Source of the DNA: JBCDBW01 sp039182965
Lineage (GTDB): Bacteria > Verrucomicrobiota > Verrucomicrobiia > Verrucomicrobiales > DEV007
NCBI GenBank assembly: GCA_039182965.1
Contig: JBCDBW010000076.1
Location: 1 to 22,381, forward strand
Length of the DNA: 22,381 nt
Direction of reading: 5' to 3'
Made by a program: the position numbers and the translations under genes. Under the pieces are notes generated by a model. It saw only the letters and a program-made list of their open reading frames with translations. It was not told the DNA's origin and did not search any database. Below, piece after piece: positions 1 through 8,665 of this stretch (positions within the stretch are counted from its first letter, which is position 1; every line of letters begins with the position of its first letter).

Positions 1-71
1 CGACGAACCATGTTCGCAACCATCCGGCCCAGTCCGACCATCCCGATCTGCATTGCATTATCATTGCTCAT
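1..71 (-). CDS. gnd: 6-phosphogluconate dehydrogenase, N-terminal fragment (runs off the left edge)
   Basis: The reverse strand from the ATG at 71 reads 23 codons into the edge of the window. After a short leader (MSNDNA) comes MQIGMVGLGRM followed by VANMVRR, which matches the N-terminal Rossmann strand of the decarboxylating 6-phosphogluconate dehydrogenase of the oxidative pentose phosphate pathway (6-phosphogluconate + NADP to ribulose 5-phosphate + CO2). A second possible start is the internal ATG at 53-51, which gives the usual family N-terminus. Neither start has a clear ribosome site. The third glycine of the usual GLGRMG fingerprint is Val here. The gene lies 46 bases beyond the aldolase stop on the same strand, so it is probably the last-known member of a pgi-fda-gnd operon. 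Only the N-terminus is visible, so the assignment rests on this motif and the context; other beta-hydroxyacid dehydrogenases share the fold. Confidence 0.75.
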   Translation of the reverse strand, partial: MSNDNAMQIGMVGLGRMVANMVR

Positions 72-117
72 AATCTTTTTCTGGTTAAGTCATTGTAACG
101 CCACGACACCACACCGC

Positions 118-1011
118 TCAGGTGACGGAAGCTTCATAGATCTCCTGAATCGATTCACCCAAAACGGCATTGTAATCCGCATCCGTTTGTTGAGCGGAAA
201 GCCCTTCCAGCAAGGCCCTCGAAAAGCTGGCAATCACCCCATGGTTTTTGGCCAATCGCTCGTTGGCCTCCGCTCGAGAATACCCACCCGATAACGCAAC
301 CACACGCACAACCCTGGAATGGCCCACTAATTCCATATAAAAATCAGGCTCCTCCGGAAGCGTTAGCTTCAGCATCACCAGCTGGCTGTCAGAAAGCCGG
401 TCCAACCCAACCAGAATCTCCGATTTAAGAAGCGCCTCCGCATCCGCCTTGTCCGGACAATGAATATCAATTTCCGGTTCAAGGATCGGCACAAAACCCG
501 CCTCAATAATCTGCTCCGCCACCTCAAATTGCTGACGAACAATCGCCTGAATTCCCGCGGCATCAGCCTGTTTGATCACCGAACGCATCTTGGTCCCGAA
601 AATCGCAAACGAACTTGCCCGGTCCAGGAGCGCCGCTAGCCCCGGTATCGGTTTCATCAACTGAACCCCGTCTCCTTCCTCGGCAAGCCCCTTGTCGACT
701 TTCAGAATCGGAACAATCCTCTTTTCATTCCAGAGGTACTCGGAAGTCGGTTGCCCTCCAATCTCCCGATCCATCGTGTCCTCAAAGAGAATCGCCGCAA
801 GAATCCTGTCCCCGGTAAAACGCGGACTCGTCATCACCCGCGTTCGCATTTCATGCACCAGCCCAAACATCTCGTCATCATTCGACCACGAGTCCTCCGG
901 AATGCCGTAAGCCTTCAACGTCTTCGGAGTGCTGCCGCCGCTTTGATCCAAAGCCGCAATGAACCCCGGCCCACCCCGCATTTTCTCAAGCTGTTCTTGA
1001 TCGGCACCCAT
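118..1011 (-). CDS. fda: Class I fructose-bisphosphate aldolase
   Basis: Cytoplasmic glycolytic/gluconeogenic enzyme that interconverts fructose 1,6-bisphosphate with dihydroxyacetone phosphate and glyceraldehyde 3-phosphate through a lysine Schiff base. The 297-residue product fits the bacterial Fda type (about 296). Visible blocks are GFIAALDQSGGSTPK (17-30), AAILFEDTM (72-80), LKVDKGL (103-109), LMKPIPGL (118-125), PILEPEIDIH (175-184), MLKLTLPE (213-220, with K215 the likely Schiff-base lysine by analogy) and VVALSGGYSRAEANE (237-251). The frame is open to 1047, but I place the start at 1011 because family members begin here and an AAAGGA site lies at 1025-1020, eight bases upstream. The start is only four bases after the pgi stop, so translation is probably coupled to pgi. 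Confidence 0.95.
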   Translation of the reverse strand: MGADQEQLEKMRGGPGFIAALDQSGGSTPKTLKAYGIPEDSWSNDDEMFGLVHEMRTRVMTSPRFTGDRILAAILFEDTMDREIGGQPTSEYLWNEKRIVPILKVDKGLAEEGDGVQLMKPIPGLAALLDRASSFAIFGTKMRSVIKQADAAGIQAIVRQQFEVAEQIIEAGFVPILEPEIDIHCPDKADAEALLKSEILVGLDRLSDSQLVMLKLTLPEEPDFYMELVGHSRVVRVVALSGGYSRAEANERLAKNHGVIASFSRALLEGLSAQQTDADYNAVLGESIQEIYEASVT

Positions 1012-1015
1012 GAAT

Positions 1016-2656
1016 TCAATCCTTTCTGAGCTGGCGATAGTGCTCAATCAAATGGTTCGTCGAACTGTCATGCGACAAGTCCGGCGGCTCTTCACTCTCA
1101 AGCTCCGGGATAATCCGTTGCGCCAATTGCTTACCTAGCTCAACGCCCCACTGATCAAATGAATCAATCCCCCAGATAGTGCCCTGCGTGAAAACGCTGT
1201 GCTCGTAAAGCGCCACAAGCTTGCCAAGAACCTCCGGGGTCAATCGCTCAGCAAAAATCGTGTTCGAAGGCCGATTCCCCTCAAAGACACGATGCGGCAC
1301 CAACCAATCAGCCGTCCCCTCCGCTTTCACTTCATCTTCGGTCTTCCCAAACGCCAACGCTTCACTCTGCGCCAAAACGTTCGCCGCCAGAATATCATGG
1401 TGACGCCCCAGCGGATTGAGCGATTGCCCAAACGCAATGAAATCACAGGGAATCAGCCGAGTTCCCTGATGGATCAATTGATAAAAAGAATGCTGACCAT
1501 TGGTGCCCGGTTCACCCCAATAAATCGAGCCCGTCTTGTAATCCACGTGCGTCCCGGACAAGGTGACATACTTGCCATTGCTCTCCATCGTCAGCTGCTG
1601 AAGATAGGCGGGAAACCGCTTGAGATACTGGTCATATGGCAAAACCGCCACCGTTTCCGATCCGAAGAAGTTGTTGTACCAGACCGAAAGAACCGCCATG
1701 AGAACCGGAAGATTCTCTTCAAACGGAGCCGTCCGAAAATGCTCATCCATCTCATGAAATCCATCCAGCATCGCGCGGAACCCCTCGGAACCAATCGCGA
1801 TCATCGTCGATAAGCCAATCGCCGAATCCATCGAATACCGCCCCCCCACCCAATCCCAGAAACCAAACATGTTTTCCGTATCGATCCCGAAAGACGCCAC
1901 TTCTTCAGCACTCGTCGAAACCGCCACGAAATGCTTCGCCACCGACTGTATATCACCGTCAAAGGCAGCCAAAGACCAGTCCCGCGCCGTATGCGCATTG
2001 GTCATGGTCTCAAGCGTCGTAAAGGTCTTCGAGGCGATGATGAACAAGGTCTCTTCCGGATCGAGACCCTGAACCGCCTCCGCAAAATCAGTCCCGTCCA
2101 CGTTCGATAAAAACCGGAAGGTCATGTCCCGCTGGCTGAAGTGCTTGAGCGCTTCATAAGCCATGACCGGACCAAGATCAGACCCCCCGATTCCCACGTT
2201 GATCACGTTGCGAATCCGTTTGCCGCTATACCCCTTCCATTCCCCACTGCGAACCTTCTCCGAAAATACCGTCATTCTGTCGAGCACCTCATGAACCGCC
2301 GGAACAACGTTCTCTCCGTCGACTTCAATCGAAGCATCTTTGGGAGCTCGCAGCGCAACATGAAGAACAGCCCGCCCTTCCGTAATATTGATCTTCTCAC
2401 CACTGAACATCGCGTCGATCCGCTCCCGAAGACCGGACTCTTCCGCAAGCTGAACCAGCAACTGGATTGTCTCGTCCGTAATTCGATTCTTTGAGTAGTC
2501 CAACAACAACCCCACCGCCTCGACGCTCAAACGCTCCCCTCGCCCCGGATCGTCTTCGAAAAGGGTTCGAAGGTGGATACCCTTCAGTTCTTCATAGTGA
2601 TCACCTAGTTTCTTCCAGGAACCACGGTCCGTGAGCGACAATTCGTTCGATGTCAT
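1016..2656 (-). CDS. pgi: Glucose-6-phosphate isomerase
   Basis: Cytoplasmic enzyme interconverting glucose 6-phosphate and fructose 6-phosphate. The 546 residues match the E. coli-type length (549). Motifs in order: NVGIGGSDLGPV (153-164), SNVDGTDF (184-191), ASKTFTT (208-214), the first PGI signature around WVGGRYSMDSAIGL (269-282), TMESNGK (356-362) with catalytic E358, TNGQHSFYQLIHQGT (385-399) with H389, and the second signature SFDQWGVELGK (499-509) with K509. All expected catalytic residues are present. The start ATG at 2656 has a pyrimidine-rich upstream region and no clear ribosome site. The gene heads the pgi-fda-gnd cluster, which joins glycolysis with the oxidative pentose phosphate pathway. 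Confidence 0.97.
   Translation of the reverse strand: MTSNELSLTDRGSWKKLGDHYEELKGIHLRTLFEDDPGRGERLSVEAVGLLLDYSKNRITDETIQLLVQLAEESGLRERIDAMFSGEKINITEGRAVLHVALRAPKDASIEVDGENVVPAVHEVLDRMTVFSEKVRSGEWKGYSGKRIRNVINVGIGGSDLGPVMAYEALKHFSQRDMTFRFLSNVDGTDFAEAVQGLDPEETLFIIASKTFTTLETMTNAHTARDWSLAAFDGDIQSVAKHFVAVSTSAEEVASFGIDTENMFGFWDWVGGRYSMDSAIGLSTMIAIGSEGFRAMLDGFHEMDEHFRTAPFEENLPVLMAVLSVWYNNFFGSETVAVLPYDQYLKRFPAYLQQLTMESNGKYVTLSGTHVDYKTGSIYWGEPGTNGQHSFYQLIHQGTRLIPCDFIAFGQSLNPLGRHHDILAANVLAQSEALAFGKTEDEVKAEGTADWLVPHRVFEGNRPSNTIFAERLTPEVLGKLVALYEHSVFTQGTIWGIDSFDQWGVELGKQLAQRIIPELESEEPPDLSHDSSTNHLIEHYRQLRKD
1020..1025 (-). promoter_or_regulatory. Ribosome binding site deciding the aldolase start
   Basis: AAAGGA on the reverse strand, eight bases before the ATG at 1011. 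It is inside the last codons of pgi and supports the 297-residue aldolase rather than the longer open frame that starts at 1047. Confidence 0.7.
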
Positions 2657-2683
2657 AATAGAGAGAATTTCAGGCGGGCGAAC

Positions 2684-2914
2684 TCAAGAGCGCAACGCCT
2701 GCCGGTCGATCCTACTTTGCATGGAAAACCAACCCTTCGTCCACCATTTCATGCGCTCCCCTGACGATTGCACCCCGCGGGTACCCATCTCCGCATCTCT
2801 CTCCACAAGCTCACACCCGTTCTTCATCTCGGGAGAAACCCCAAGAGCCTCAAGCTGAACCGCCCAGGCGCTCTGCAAACGCCACCAATCAAACCTCGAC
2901 GTGACGCGTGTCAT
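2684..2914 (-). CDS. Possible small protein, 76 residues, unknown function
   Basis: An ATG at 2914 lies inside the last codons of the histidine phosphatase gene and opens a 76-residue frame that fills most of the gap before pgi. The product is soluble-looking, rich in Trp and charged residues (DWWRLQSAW at 9-17, MKWWTKGWF at 55-63), with no signal peptide or membrane segment. The upstream GGG is a weak ribosome site at best. The 26-base overlap with the upstream gene would allow coupled translation. I do not recognise the family, and chance openness in a G+C-rich gap is a real alternative. Confidence 0.28.
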   Translation of the reverse strand: MTRVTSRFDWWRLQSAWAVQLEALGVSPEMKNGCELVERDAEMGTRGVQSSGERMKWWTKGWFSMQSRIDRQALRS

Positions 2915-3485
2915 CCCATAGCCGAATCGCCGGTTCCGACAGATTGTGCTCATAACTCAGCGCACTGAGACTCGCGGTGCTGAGAAGAAAACAACGCCCC
3001 ATTCCCACTTCCAAGCCCAACCAGCGCGCAGCAAGCGCGCGGAGAAAATGTCCGCTGGAAAAAACCAGCACGTTCCCTCCCACGTTTCGCAGCCGAGCAA
3101 CAACTCGATCGGCTCGAATACCCACATCCGCCAATCCTTCCCCTCCCGGACAGCCGTCGCGAAACAACTGCCAGTCAGGTCGCTCTTGGTGGATATCCAC
3201 CGTGCGCCTCCCCTCGTAATCGCCGTAATCCCACTCGACAAGATCAGGGTCAAGCTCGGCCACGTCGCCAAAACCCGCCAGCTCGCAGGTCCTCGAAGCT
3301 CGCTTCAGCGGGCTCGTAAAAACTTCTTCAAAGGAAATACCCCGAAGTCGGTCTCGCAGGCTGGCCGCATTACGCTCGCCCCTCTCGGTCAGCGGCAAAT
3401 CCGTCTTCCCGGTATGTCGGCCATCGAGCGCCCACTCCGTCTCACCGTGTCGTGCCAGATAAACAATCGGGAGTTTTTCAGACAT
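2889..3485 (-). CDS. Histidine phosphatase superfamily protein (GpmB/CobC-like)
   Basis: A 198-residue cytoplasmic phosphatase of the phosphoglycerate-mutase-like fold, in which a histidine in RHG is transiently phosphorylated. Visible are YLARHGETEW (9-18) with the nucleophile H13, TGKTDLPLTERGE (25-37), FTSPLKRASRTCELAGF (56-72) with R62, WDYGDYEG (85-92) and SSGHFLRALAARWLGL (143 onward) with the second catalytic H146. The length and the TSPLKRA and E-W-DYG-YEG blocks fit small broad-specificity phosphatases rather than true 2,3-bisphosphoglycerate-dependent mutases. The substrate cannot be told from the sequence; a sugar phosphate is plausible given pgi and aldolase downstream. A GAGAGGG-like site precedes the ATG at 3485. 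The gap to the AGCS gene is 222 bases, so it is probably separately transcribed. Confidence 0.9.
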   Translation of the reverse strand: MSEKLPIVYLARHGETEWALDGRHTGKTDLPLTERGERNAASLRDRLRGISFEEVFTSPLKRASRTCELAGFGDVAELDPDLVEWDYGDYEGRRTVDIHQERPDWQLFRDGCPGGEGLADVGIRADRVVARLRNVGGNVLVFSSGHFLRALAARWLGLEVGMGRCFLLSTASLSALSYEHNLSEPAIRLWDDTRHVEV

Positions 3486-3707
3486 GGGGAACCCTCTCTC
3501 TACTCGGTTTCAAACAAACGCCGCCCTCAGGCGAATCTCACGCTCTCCATCGATCTTGGATTCTCGCGAAACGCTGTCAAGACCATCCCCGCCCCCTTGA
3601 ATTCTTCGCCCCCTCTCGAACCTTCAATCAGTTCATAGAGAGAATTCTCAGCCATCGCCCTTCACATCCACACAACGGACAACCAGTCTTCGCACCGAGC
3701 AGAGCAA

Positions 3708-5138
3708 TTATTCCCGCTCAGGCCAAATCTCAGGGTCCAGCCCGGGAATCTGCGCACCATCAAAGCTGGGGGTGTCGCCGGCCTTGTCCTGAGCATTGTA
3801 GTCCTTGATCACCTTAATGGCCTTTCGAGAAAGCAGCACGAGCGCCGCAATGTTCGTCAAGGCCATCGTCCCCATGGTCACATCAGCCAGGCCCCAGACG
3901 ACCGGCATATCCAACAACGATCCAAGCATCACCACCGCCAGCACGGTAATCCGGAAAATCAGCACCCCCTTTTGCGTATTGCCGTTCAAGAACAGAAAAT
4001 TCGTCTCCGCGTAGCTGTAGTTGGCGATAATCGAGCTAAAGCAAAAAAACAAAATCGAAAGGCCCAGAAAATACTTCACCCACGCGCCCAACTCTTCCGC
4101 CAAGCCAAATTGCAGCAGACTGATACCTGACATGCCTTCGGTATGACCAACGCCTCCCGTCAAAATAAGCATGGCGGCCGTCGCCGTGCAGATCACAAAG
4201 GTGTCAATGAACACGCCAAACATCTGGACATAACCCTGCGAAGCCGGATGATTCGGCACCGGTGTCGCACTCCCCGCAATGTTGGCCGCCGAGCCCATCC
4301 CGGCCTCGTTCGAAAAAAGACCACGCGAAACACCGGCACGCATGGCTTGAGCCACGGTGTATCCCACAAAACCTGCCCCGGCTTCCCTCAGGCCAAAGGC
4401 ATCTTCAATGACCAAGAGAAACGCACTTGGCAATTCACCCAAGTTCGTCACTACCACCAGAAAGGCGATCAAAAGATAGCTCACCGCCATGAACGGCACA
4501 ATAAACCCCGCCGTCGTCGCGACCTTGTTGAGACCACCCATGATCACAAAGGCCGTCAAGATGACTAACACAATACCAATGACATAACCCTTCAAATCGA
4601 TGATGCCCCCCATCGAATCAACAATCGTGTTGGACTGCACCGCGTTGAACGCCAGGCCAAAAGCCGAAATCAGCAAGATCGAAAACAGGATGCCCATCTT
4701 TCGTGAGCCGATCCCCTTCTCCATGTAATACGCCGGCCCGCCGCGAAATCCGCCTTCGGAATCCCTCACCTTGTATACCTGGGCAAGGGTCGACTCCACC
4801 AACGAAGTCGCCATGCCAAGGAAGGCACTCAACCACATCCAGAAAATACTGCCCGGCCCGCCAATGGAAATGGCAATGACCACTCCCGCGATGTTCCCCG
4901 TTCCCACACGGGCCGCAAGCGATGTGCAAAAGGCTTTGAACGGACTGATGCCGGTATCGACATGTCGCCCCATTTTCAACACCTTGAAAGAGTGCGTGAA
5001 ACGACGAAGCTGAACAAAACCAAGCACGACCGTGAAATAAAGGCCGACCCCAATCAGCGCAAAAATCAGGACCTTACCCCACAACACATCATTGATGGCG
5101 GTGATGATCCTCAGCAGTGTTTCATTGATCTTGTCCAT
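3708..5138 (-). CDS. Sodium:alanine/glycine symporter, AGCS family
   Basis: A 476-residue inner-membrane symporter of the alanine or glycine:cation symporter family, which imports small neutral amino acids with Na+. After a short amphipathic N-terminus, membrane segments begin at about residue 22. Family motifs are ISPFKAFCTSLAARVGTGNI (64-83), GGPGSIFWMW (93-102), GGPAYYMEKGIG (133-144) and SRGLFSNEAGMGSAANIAG in the middle of the protein. The C-terminus is hydrophilic. Length matches the family (about 450-500). The start ATG at 5138 is preceded by TAGGAAT and GAGG, giving a usable ribosome site. It stands alone, with 322 bases before it and 222 after. Which amino acid is carried (Ala, Gly or another) cannot be told. 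Confidence 0.95.
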   Translation of the reverse strand: MDKINETLLRIITAINDVLWGKVLIFALIGVGLYFTVVLGFVQLRRFTHSFKVLKMGRHVDTGISPFKAFCTSLAARVGTGNIAGVVIAISIGGPGSIFWMWLSAFLGMATSLVESTLAQVYKVRDSEGGFRGGPAYYMEKGIGSRKMGILFSILLISAFGLAFNAVQSNTIVDSMGGIIDLKGYVIGIVLVILTAFVIMGGLNKVATTAGFIVPFMAVSYLLIAFLVVVTNLGELPSAFLLVIEDAFGLREAGAGFVGYTVAQAMRAGVSRGLFSNEAGMGSAANIAGSATPVPNHPASQGYVQMFGVFIDTFVICTATAAMLILTGGVGHTEGMSGISLLQFGLAEELGAWVKYFLGLSILFFCFSSIIANYSYAETNFLFLNGNTQKGVLIFRITVLAVVMLGSLLDMPVVWGLADVTMGTMALTNIAALVLLSRKAIKVIKDYNAQDKAGDTPSFDGAQIPGLDPEIWPERE

Positions 5139-5460
5139 ATTCCTAGCCTCGTCCCGGCGTGGCTCAAAGGGTGATTGCTTACCAATTCATTCAAGCAAAA
5201 CGAAGTTTATGTCCGCGCTGACCTTGGTGACACACGATCCAGGCCATTCAATATGTCGCTGGGGCTATACGGAAGATATAGGACCAAAGCAATTGTCGAG
5301 CCGATCTTGAACGATGAATCGGTAAAACGAAAGCATCATGGGTTCAATGCACCTTGAAATCCTGCAGCCTGGCCCAAGATGCCGAAAGCCTCGCACTGGT
5401 TAAAACCGGGCAAAGGCAGAATTCATTGCCAAAAGGCAAACGCAACGCCTCGACCCAACC
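5139..5460. other. Intergenic region between the AGCS symporter and the TRAP permease
   Basis: No convincing gene. It should carry the - strand promoter of the symporter, but no clear -35/-10 pair stands out. A six-base inverted repeat (TTGCTT at 5175-5180 and AAGCAA 12 bases further right) lies about 40-60 bases upstream of the symporter ATG. A short perfect repeat TTGCC-AAAA-GGCAA near 5427-5440 follows the permease stop, but it has no T-run after it on the - strand and is not a typical terminator. Confidence 0.4.
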
Positions 5461-7440
5461 TCACCCAACTTTCGATCGCCCCACCGCCCGTGTCACGAAA
5501 GCGACCACAGCAAGGAGGATGACCCCACCAAGATCGTGAATCGTGAGCAGCCATTCCTTCCGAAAAAGGACCGCTTCGCCGGGATATAACATGAGCGCAG
5601 CGGCGATAAAAAGAAGGACACGAGATCCGGTTTTCAATCGGACCAGAAGGTATCCCGCAAGCCCGGAGGCCAACGCCAGGATGCCCAGCGCGGCGATGGT
5701 TGTCGCATAGATCACCGACAGAATCGAGGGTGATTGCCCACCCGGCGCCAGCAGCAACAACTCGGGCCGAAAAACAAACATGAAGGGAAGTGTGAAGCCA
5801 ACCAGCGCGACCCGAAAAGCCGCCATACTCGTCGGAATGATCTTCGACCCCGCCACCGAACTGGCAGCGTATGCCGCAAGAGCGACCGGAGGCGTCACCA
5901 TGCTCATCATGCCGAAGTAGAAAATGAAAAAGTGCGCCGCAAGAGGAACAACCCCAAGATTTCCGAGAACCGGTCCCACAAGAGTCGCCATCAAGAGATA
6001 ACAAACGACCGAGGGCAATCCCATGCCCAGGATCAGCGAGCCCAACATGATCAGCAAAAGAGCACCAAGGAGATTGTTCTCCGCAATCGGAAGGATCATC
6101 GCCGGAAATCTGGTTCCGACGCCGGTGAGGGTCACCACGCCAATAATCAGTCCCACACAGGCGGCAGCACAAATCAAAGGGACCACGTCCCGGCCCGCCC
6201 CTCGAATCGCTTCGACAAACCTGGCTCCGTTCAATCGTGTCTCCGTGCGAAAGAAACTAAGCGCAATGAGCACCACCAGGGCGAAGGTCACCGCCCGGAA
6301 CGGCGTAAATCCAAGGACAAGAAATGCGATGAGGCTGGCGAGCGAGGCGGCAAAGAGGATACCCTTATAAGGCTCGAGGGTCTTCGAGCCTTGATCCCGC
6401 GCCTTCCTCTCCCCTTCCTCAAGGGCACCTTCTCCCTCCGAATCCTCGGCATCTACGGGTCCAGATGCAATGCGCAGGGAATGAAAATGCACGAATATAA
6501 AGAGGGAAAGGTAATAAAGGATCGCCGGAATCAGCGCTGACTGGATTATCTGCAGGTAGGTCACAGGTGGCTGCACAATCTCAAGCATGAGGTAAGCGGC
6601 CGCCCCCATCACTGGTGGGACGAGCGCCCCTCCGGAACTGGAAGCAGCCTCGATTCCCCCGGCAATCTCACGCTTGAACCGCGCCGCCCGCATCATCGGG
6701 ATCGTGAAGGTCCCGGTGGTAACGACATTCGCGACGGCGCTCCCCGACAGAGACCCCATGAAGCCGCTGCTCACTACGGCCACCTTCGCCGGCGCTCCCG
6801 TGCTGTTGCGGAAAACACGCCGGGCAAACTCAATGATAAATCCCGTCGCTCCAGTCGCGCTGAGAAAAGCCCCGAAGACCACGAAAAGAAAAACATATCG
6901 AAACATGACCCCTAACGCGACACCAAAGACGCCCTGCCCATGGAGGACGGTCTGGGAAACCGTCCGCTCGAGGTCATACCCCCGGTGGGGAATCAGCCAG
7001 TTCGGCAAGTTGGGACCCGTCATCGCGTAAAGAAGAAACACGATTGCAAGGATGGGAAGCGCCCAACCCATACAACGACGCGCCGATTCAAGCACGAGGA
7101 TCAAGAGCGTCACCGCGACGAGAATATCGAGACCGGTCTCCTGCCCCGGGCGATTGCCAAGCGGCTGACCACCCAACCAAAGAGACCTGAAAACGGGTTC
7201 CGTCTGAGCGATGATATAGCCGCAGGTCAGCACGGCGAGGACCGCAAGAACGCCGTCAAGAATGCGCGACCACTTCTCCTCTTTCCACTCCCCGCGCATC
7301 GGGAAATTCAGAAAGCAAAGGACCAGGCCCGCCATCGCAAAAATTGCGAGGCTCGATTGAGGCTGGAGAAGGGGGTAGTTGACCTCCCACAACGTGAAGA
7401 GAATCAGGACACCCGCAATGAACGAATTCAGGGTCTTCAT
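5461..7440 (-). CDS. TRAP transporter fused permease (DctQ-DctM type), TAXI class
   Basis: A 659-residue multi-pass membrane protein combining the small and large TRAP permease subunits, as is usual when the binding protein is of the TAXI class. The small-subunit-like part is roughly 1-140. The DctM-like part follows, with GVMFRYVFLFVVFGAFLSAT (177-196), SSGFMGSLSGSAVANVVTTG (224-243), GGIEAASSSGGALVPPVMGA (261-280) and a later MGLPSVVCYLL segment. A hydrophilic acidic loop (about 322-358, rich in D, E, G, K) separates two membrane blocks. An AGAGGAAA site lies about 10 bases before the ATG at 7440. The binding-protein gene ends 52 bases upstream, so the two form an operon. TRAP importers use an ion gradient, typically Na+, to take up organic acids; the substrate here is unknown. 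Base composition is less C-skewed than in genes to the right. Confidence 0.95.
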   Translation of the reverse strand: MKTLNSFIAGVLILFTLWEVNYPLLQPQSSLAIFAMAGLVLCFLNFPMRGEWKEEKWSRILDGVLAVLAVLTCGYIIAQTEPVFRSLWLGGQPLGNRPGQETGLDILVAVTLLILVLESARRCMGWALPILAIVFLLYAMTGPNLPNWLIPHRGYDLERTVSQTVLHGQGVFGVALGVMFRYVFLFVVFGAFLSATGATGFIIEFARRVFRNSTGAPAKVAVVSSGFMGSLSGSAVANVVTTGTFTIPMMRAARFKREIAGGIEAASSSGGALVPPVMGAAAYLMLEIVQPPVTYLQIIQSALIPAILYYLSLFIFVHFHSLRIASGPVDAEDSEGEGALEEGERKARDQGSKTLEPYKGILFAASLASLIAFLVLGFTPFRAVTFALVVLIALSFFRTETRLNGARFVEAIRGAGRDVVPLICAAACVGLIIGVVTLTGVGTRFPAMILPIAENNLLGALLLIMLGSLILGMGLPSVVCYLLMATLVGPVLGNLGVVPLAAHFFIFYFGMMSMVTPPVALAAYAASSVAGSKIIPTSMAAFRVALVGFTLPFMFVFRPELLLLAPGGQSPSILSVIYATTIAALGILALASGLAGYLLVRLKTGSRVLLFIAAALMLYPGEAVLFRKEWLLTIHDLGGVILLAVVAFVTRAVGRSKVG

Positions 7441-7492
7441 AGGGGTTTCCTCTCCGCGCTATATTCTCCGATTTCGTCCCGGAGACCAATCC

Positions 7493-8488
7493 CTACTCCG
7501 ACCAGATTCCAATCTCCTCGTAAAACCGAATCGCGCCTGGGTGAAACTCGGTGCCGACGGGCCGCGCAGCATTCTTCGGATTGATCGCTTTGCCTGCCGG
7601 ATGTTTCGCCACAACCGCTTCCCGGTTCTCGTAGAGTGCCTTGGTAAGCTGATAGATCAGTTCCTCGTCCTTGTCCGTGGAGGTGATGAGATGCATCGAG
7701 CCCACATTGAGACAGGGAAAATCCTCCTCTTGGCCGCGATAGGTTCCCGCCTCGACGAGCGCCGGCTGGAAAAAGGAATACTCCTCAATCAGCTTCTGCC
7801 GGGCTTCTTCCTCGAACGGGATGAAGAAAATGTCCCCCGATGCGGACGCCTGCGTAATTGATGCGGTCGGAATGGCACCGCCAAGAAAGGCTGCCGCCGC
7901 AGAACCATCGGAAAGCATATCGACGGCTGCAGGTTGGGTGCCGTAAAGCGCATCCAGATCAGAAAGCTTCACCCCATGAGCCTCGAGTATGGGCTCGACG
8001 AAATGCTCAAATCCGGCGCCAGGAGGGCCAATGACGACCCGCTTGCCCTTCAGGTCCGAGATGGTCTTCACCCCTGAATCGGCCGGCGTGATGAAGAAAG
8101 CCACGTTCGGAGCCAAGGTCATGACGCTCTGGATCGGCTGGGCGGTCTCCCAATCCCGACCGCCTCGAGACGCAAAATAGGAAATGGCGGCGTTGGCCAT
8201 CGCAAGGTCAAGATCGCCGGAAGCGAGTCGGCGAATGTTCTCCTGCGTTCCCATGGTCGCTTCCGCGGTCATCACCCAGTCCGCGTCCCCGGCTTGATCA
8301 CCGAGCACTTCTGCAATCGCCCCTCCCACAACAAAGAAGGCTCCCCCAGGGGGTGCCGTGCCAATGCTGAGGAACCGATTTTCGTTCGCTCCGCCCTCAG
8401 AATCACCCGACGGCGAGCAACTCATAAGGAAAAGGTTGGCAGCGGAAACGAAGCACAGGAAAAGAAAGATCCGGGGCGAAGTATTCAT
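7493..8488 (-). CDS. TAXI-family TRAP transporter solute-binding lipoprotein
   Basis: A 331-residue periplasmic substrate-binding protein that feeds the fused permease encoded just downstream. The N-terminus is a lipoprotein signal (hydrophobic FLFLCFVSAANLFLM, then S-C with the acylated Cys at 24). The mature part starts with FLSIGTAPPGGAFFVVGGAI, typical of TAXI proteins, followed by TAEATMGTQENIRRLASGDLDL-type and TISDLKGKRVVIGPPGAGFE segments that are family hallmarks. The C-terminus HPGAIRFYEEIGIW is also typical. The start ATG at 8488 has no clear ribosome site, but a good promoter lies just upstream (8529-8557). The ligand is not known; characterised TAXI systems are few. Confidence 0.94.
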   Translation of the reverse strand: MNTSPRIFLFLCFVSAANLFLMSCSPSGDSEGGANENRFLSIGTAPPGGAFFVVGGAIAEVLGDQAGDADWVMTAEATMGTQENIRRLASGDLDLAMANAAISYFASRGGRDWETAQPIQSVMTLAPNVAFFITPADSGVKTISDLKGKRVVIGPPGAGFEHFVEPILEAHGVKLSDLDALYGTQPAAVDMLSDGSAAAAFLGGAIPTASITQASASGDIFFIPFEEEARQKLIEEYSFFQPALVEAGTYRGQEEDFPCLNVGSMHLITSTDKDEELIYQLTKALYENREAVVAKHPAGKAINPKNAARPVGTEFHPGAIRFYEEIGIWSE

Positions 8489-8528
8489 AGTAAGGAATGA
8501 GTAACAAACGAGGTTCCGTGTTCAAGCG

Positions 8529-8557
8529 AGAATATCAAGGCGCGGCCCCAATGCCAA
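8529..8557 (-). promoter_or_regulatory. Probable sigma70-type promoter of the TRAP-TAXI operon
   Basis: On the - strand, TTGGCA (8557-8552) and TATTCT (8534-8529) are separated by exactly 17 bases. Transcription would begin near 8521, leaving a leader of about 33 bases before the ATG at 8488. Confidence 0.5.
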
Positions 8558-8665
8558 CACATGCGTTTTCCTTTGTTCCGGTCCTAGAGTGGGACAGATC
8601 GCAGCGACGGCTATTTGAGTTCTTTCCCCATTTGTTTCGACTTCAGTTAATCCAAGATACGGGAA

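Noticed and set aside
10..294. 94-residue + strand frame at the left edge
   Set aside because: It overlaps the gnd start and the aldolase end, both on the opposite strand with recognisable protein motifs.
5427..5440. TTGCC-AAAA-GGCAA as a terminator for the TRAP operon
   Set aside because: Only five pairs, and no T-run follows on the - strand.
5734..6540. 268-residue + strand frame opposite the TRAP permease, rich in Arg, Lys, His and Asn
   Set aside because: It is antisense to well-recognised membrane segments of the permease and has no start signal or known motif.
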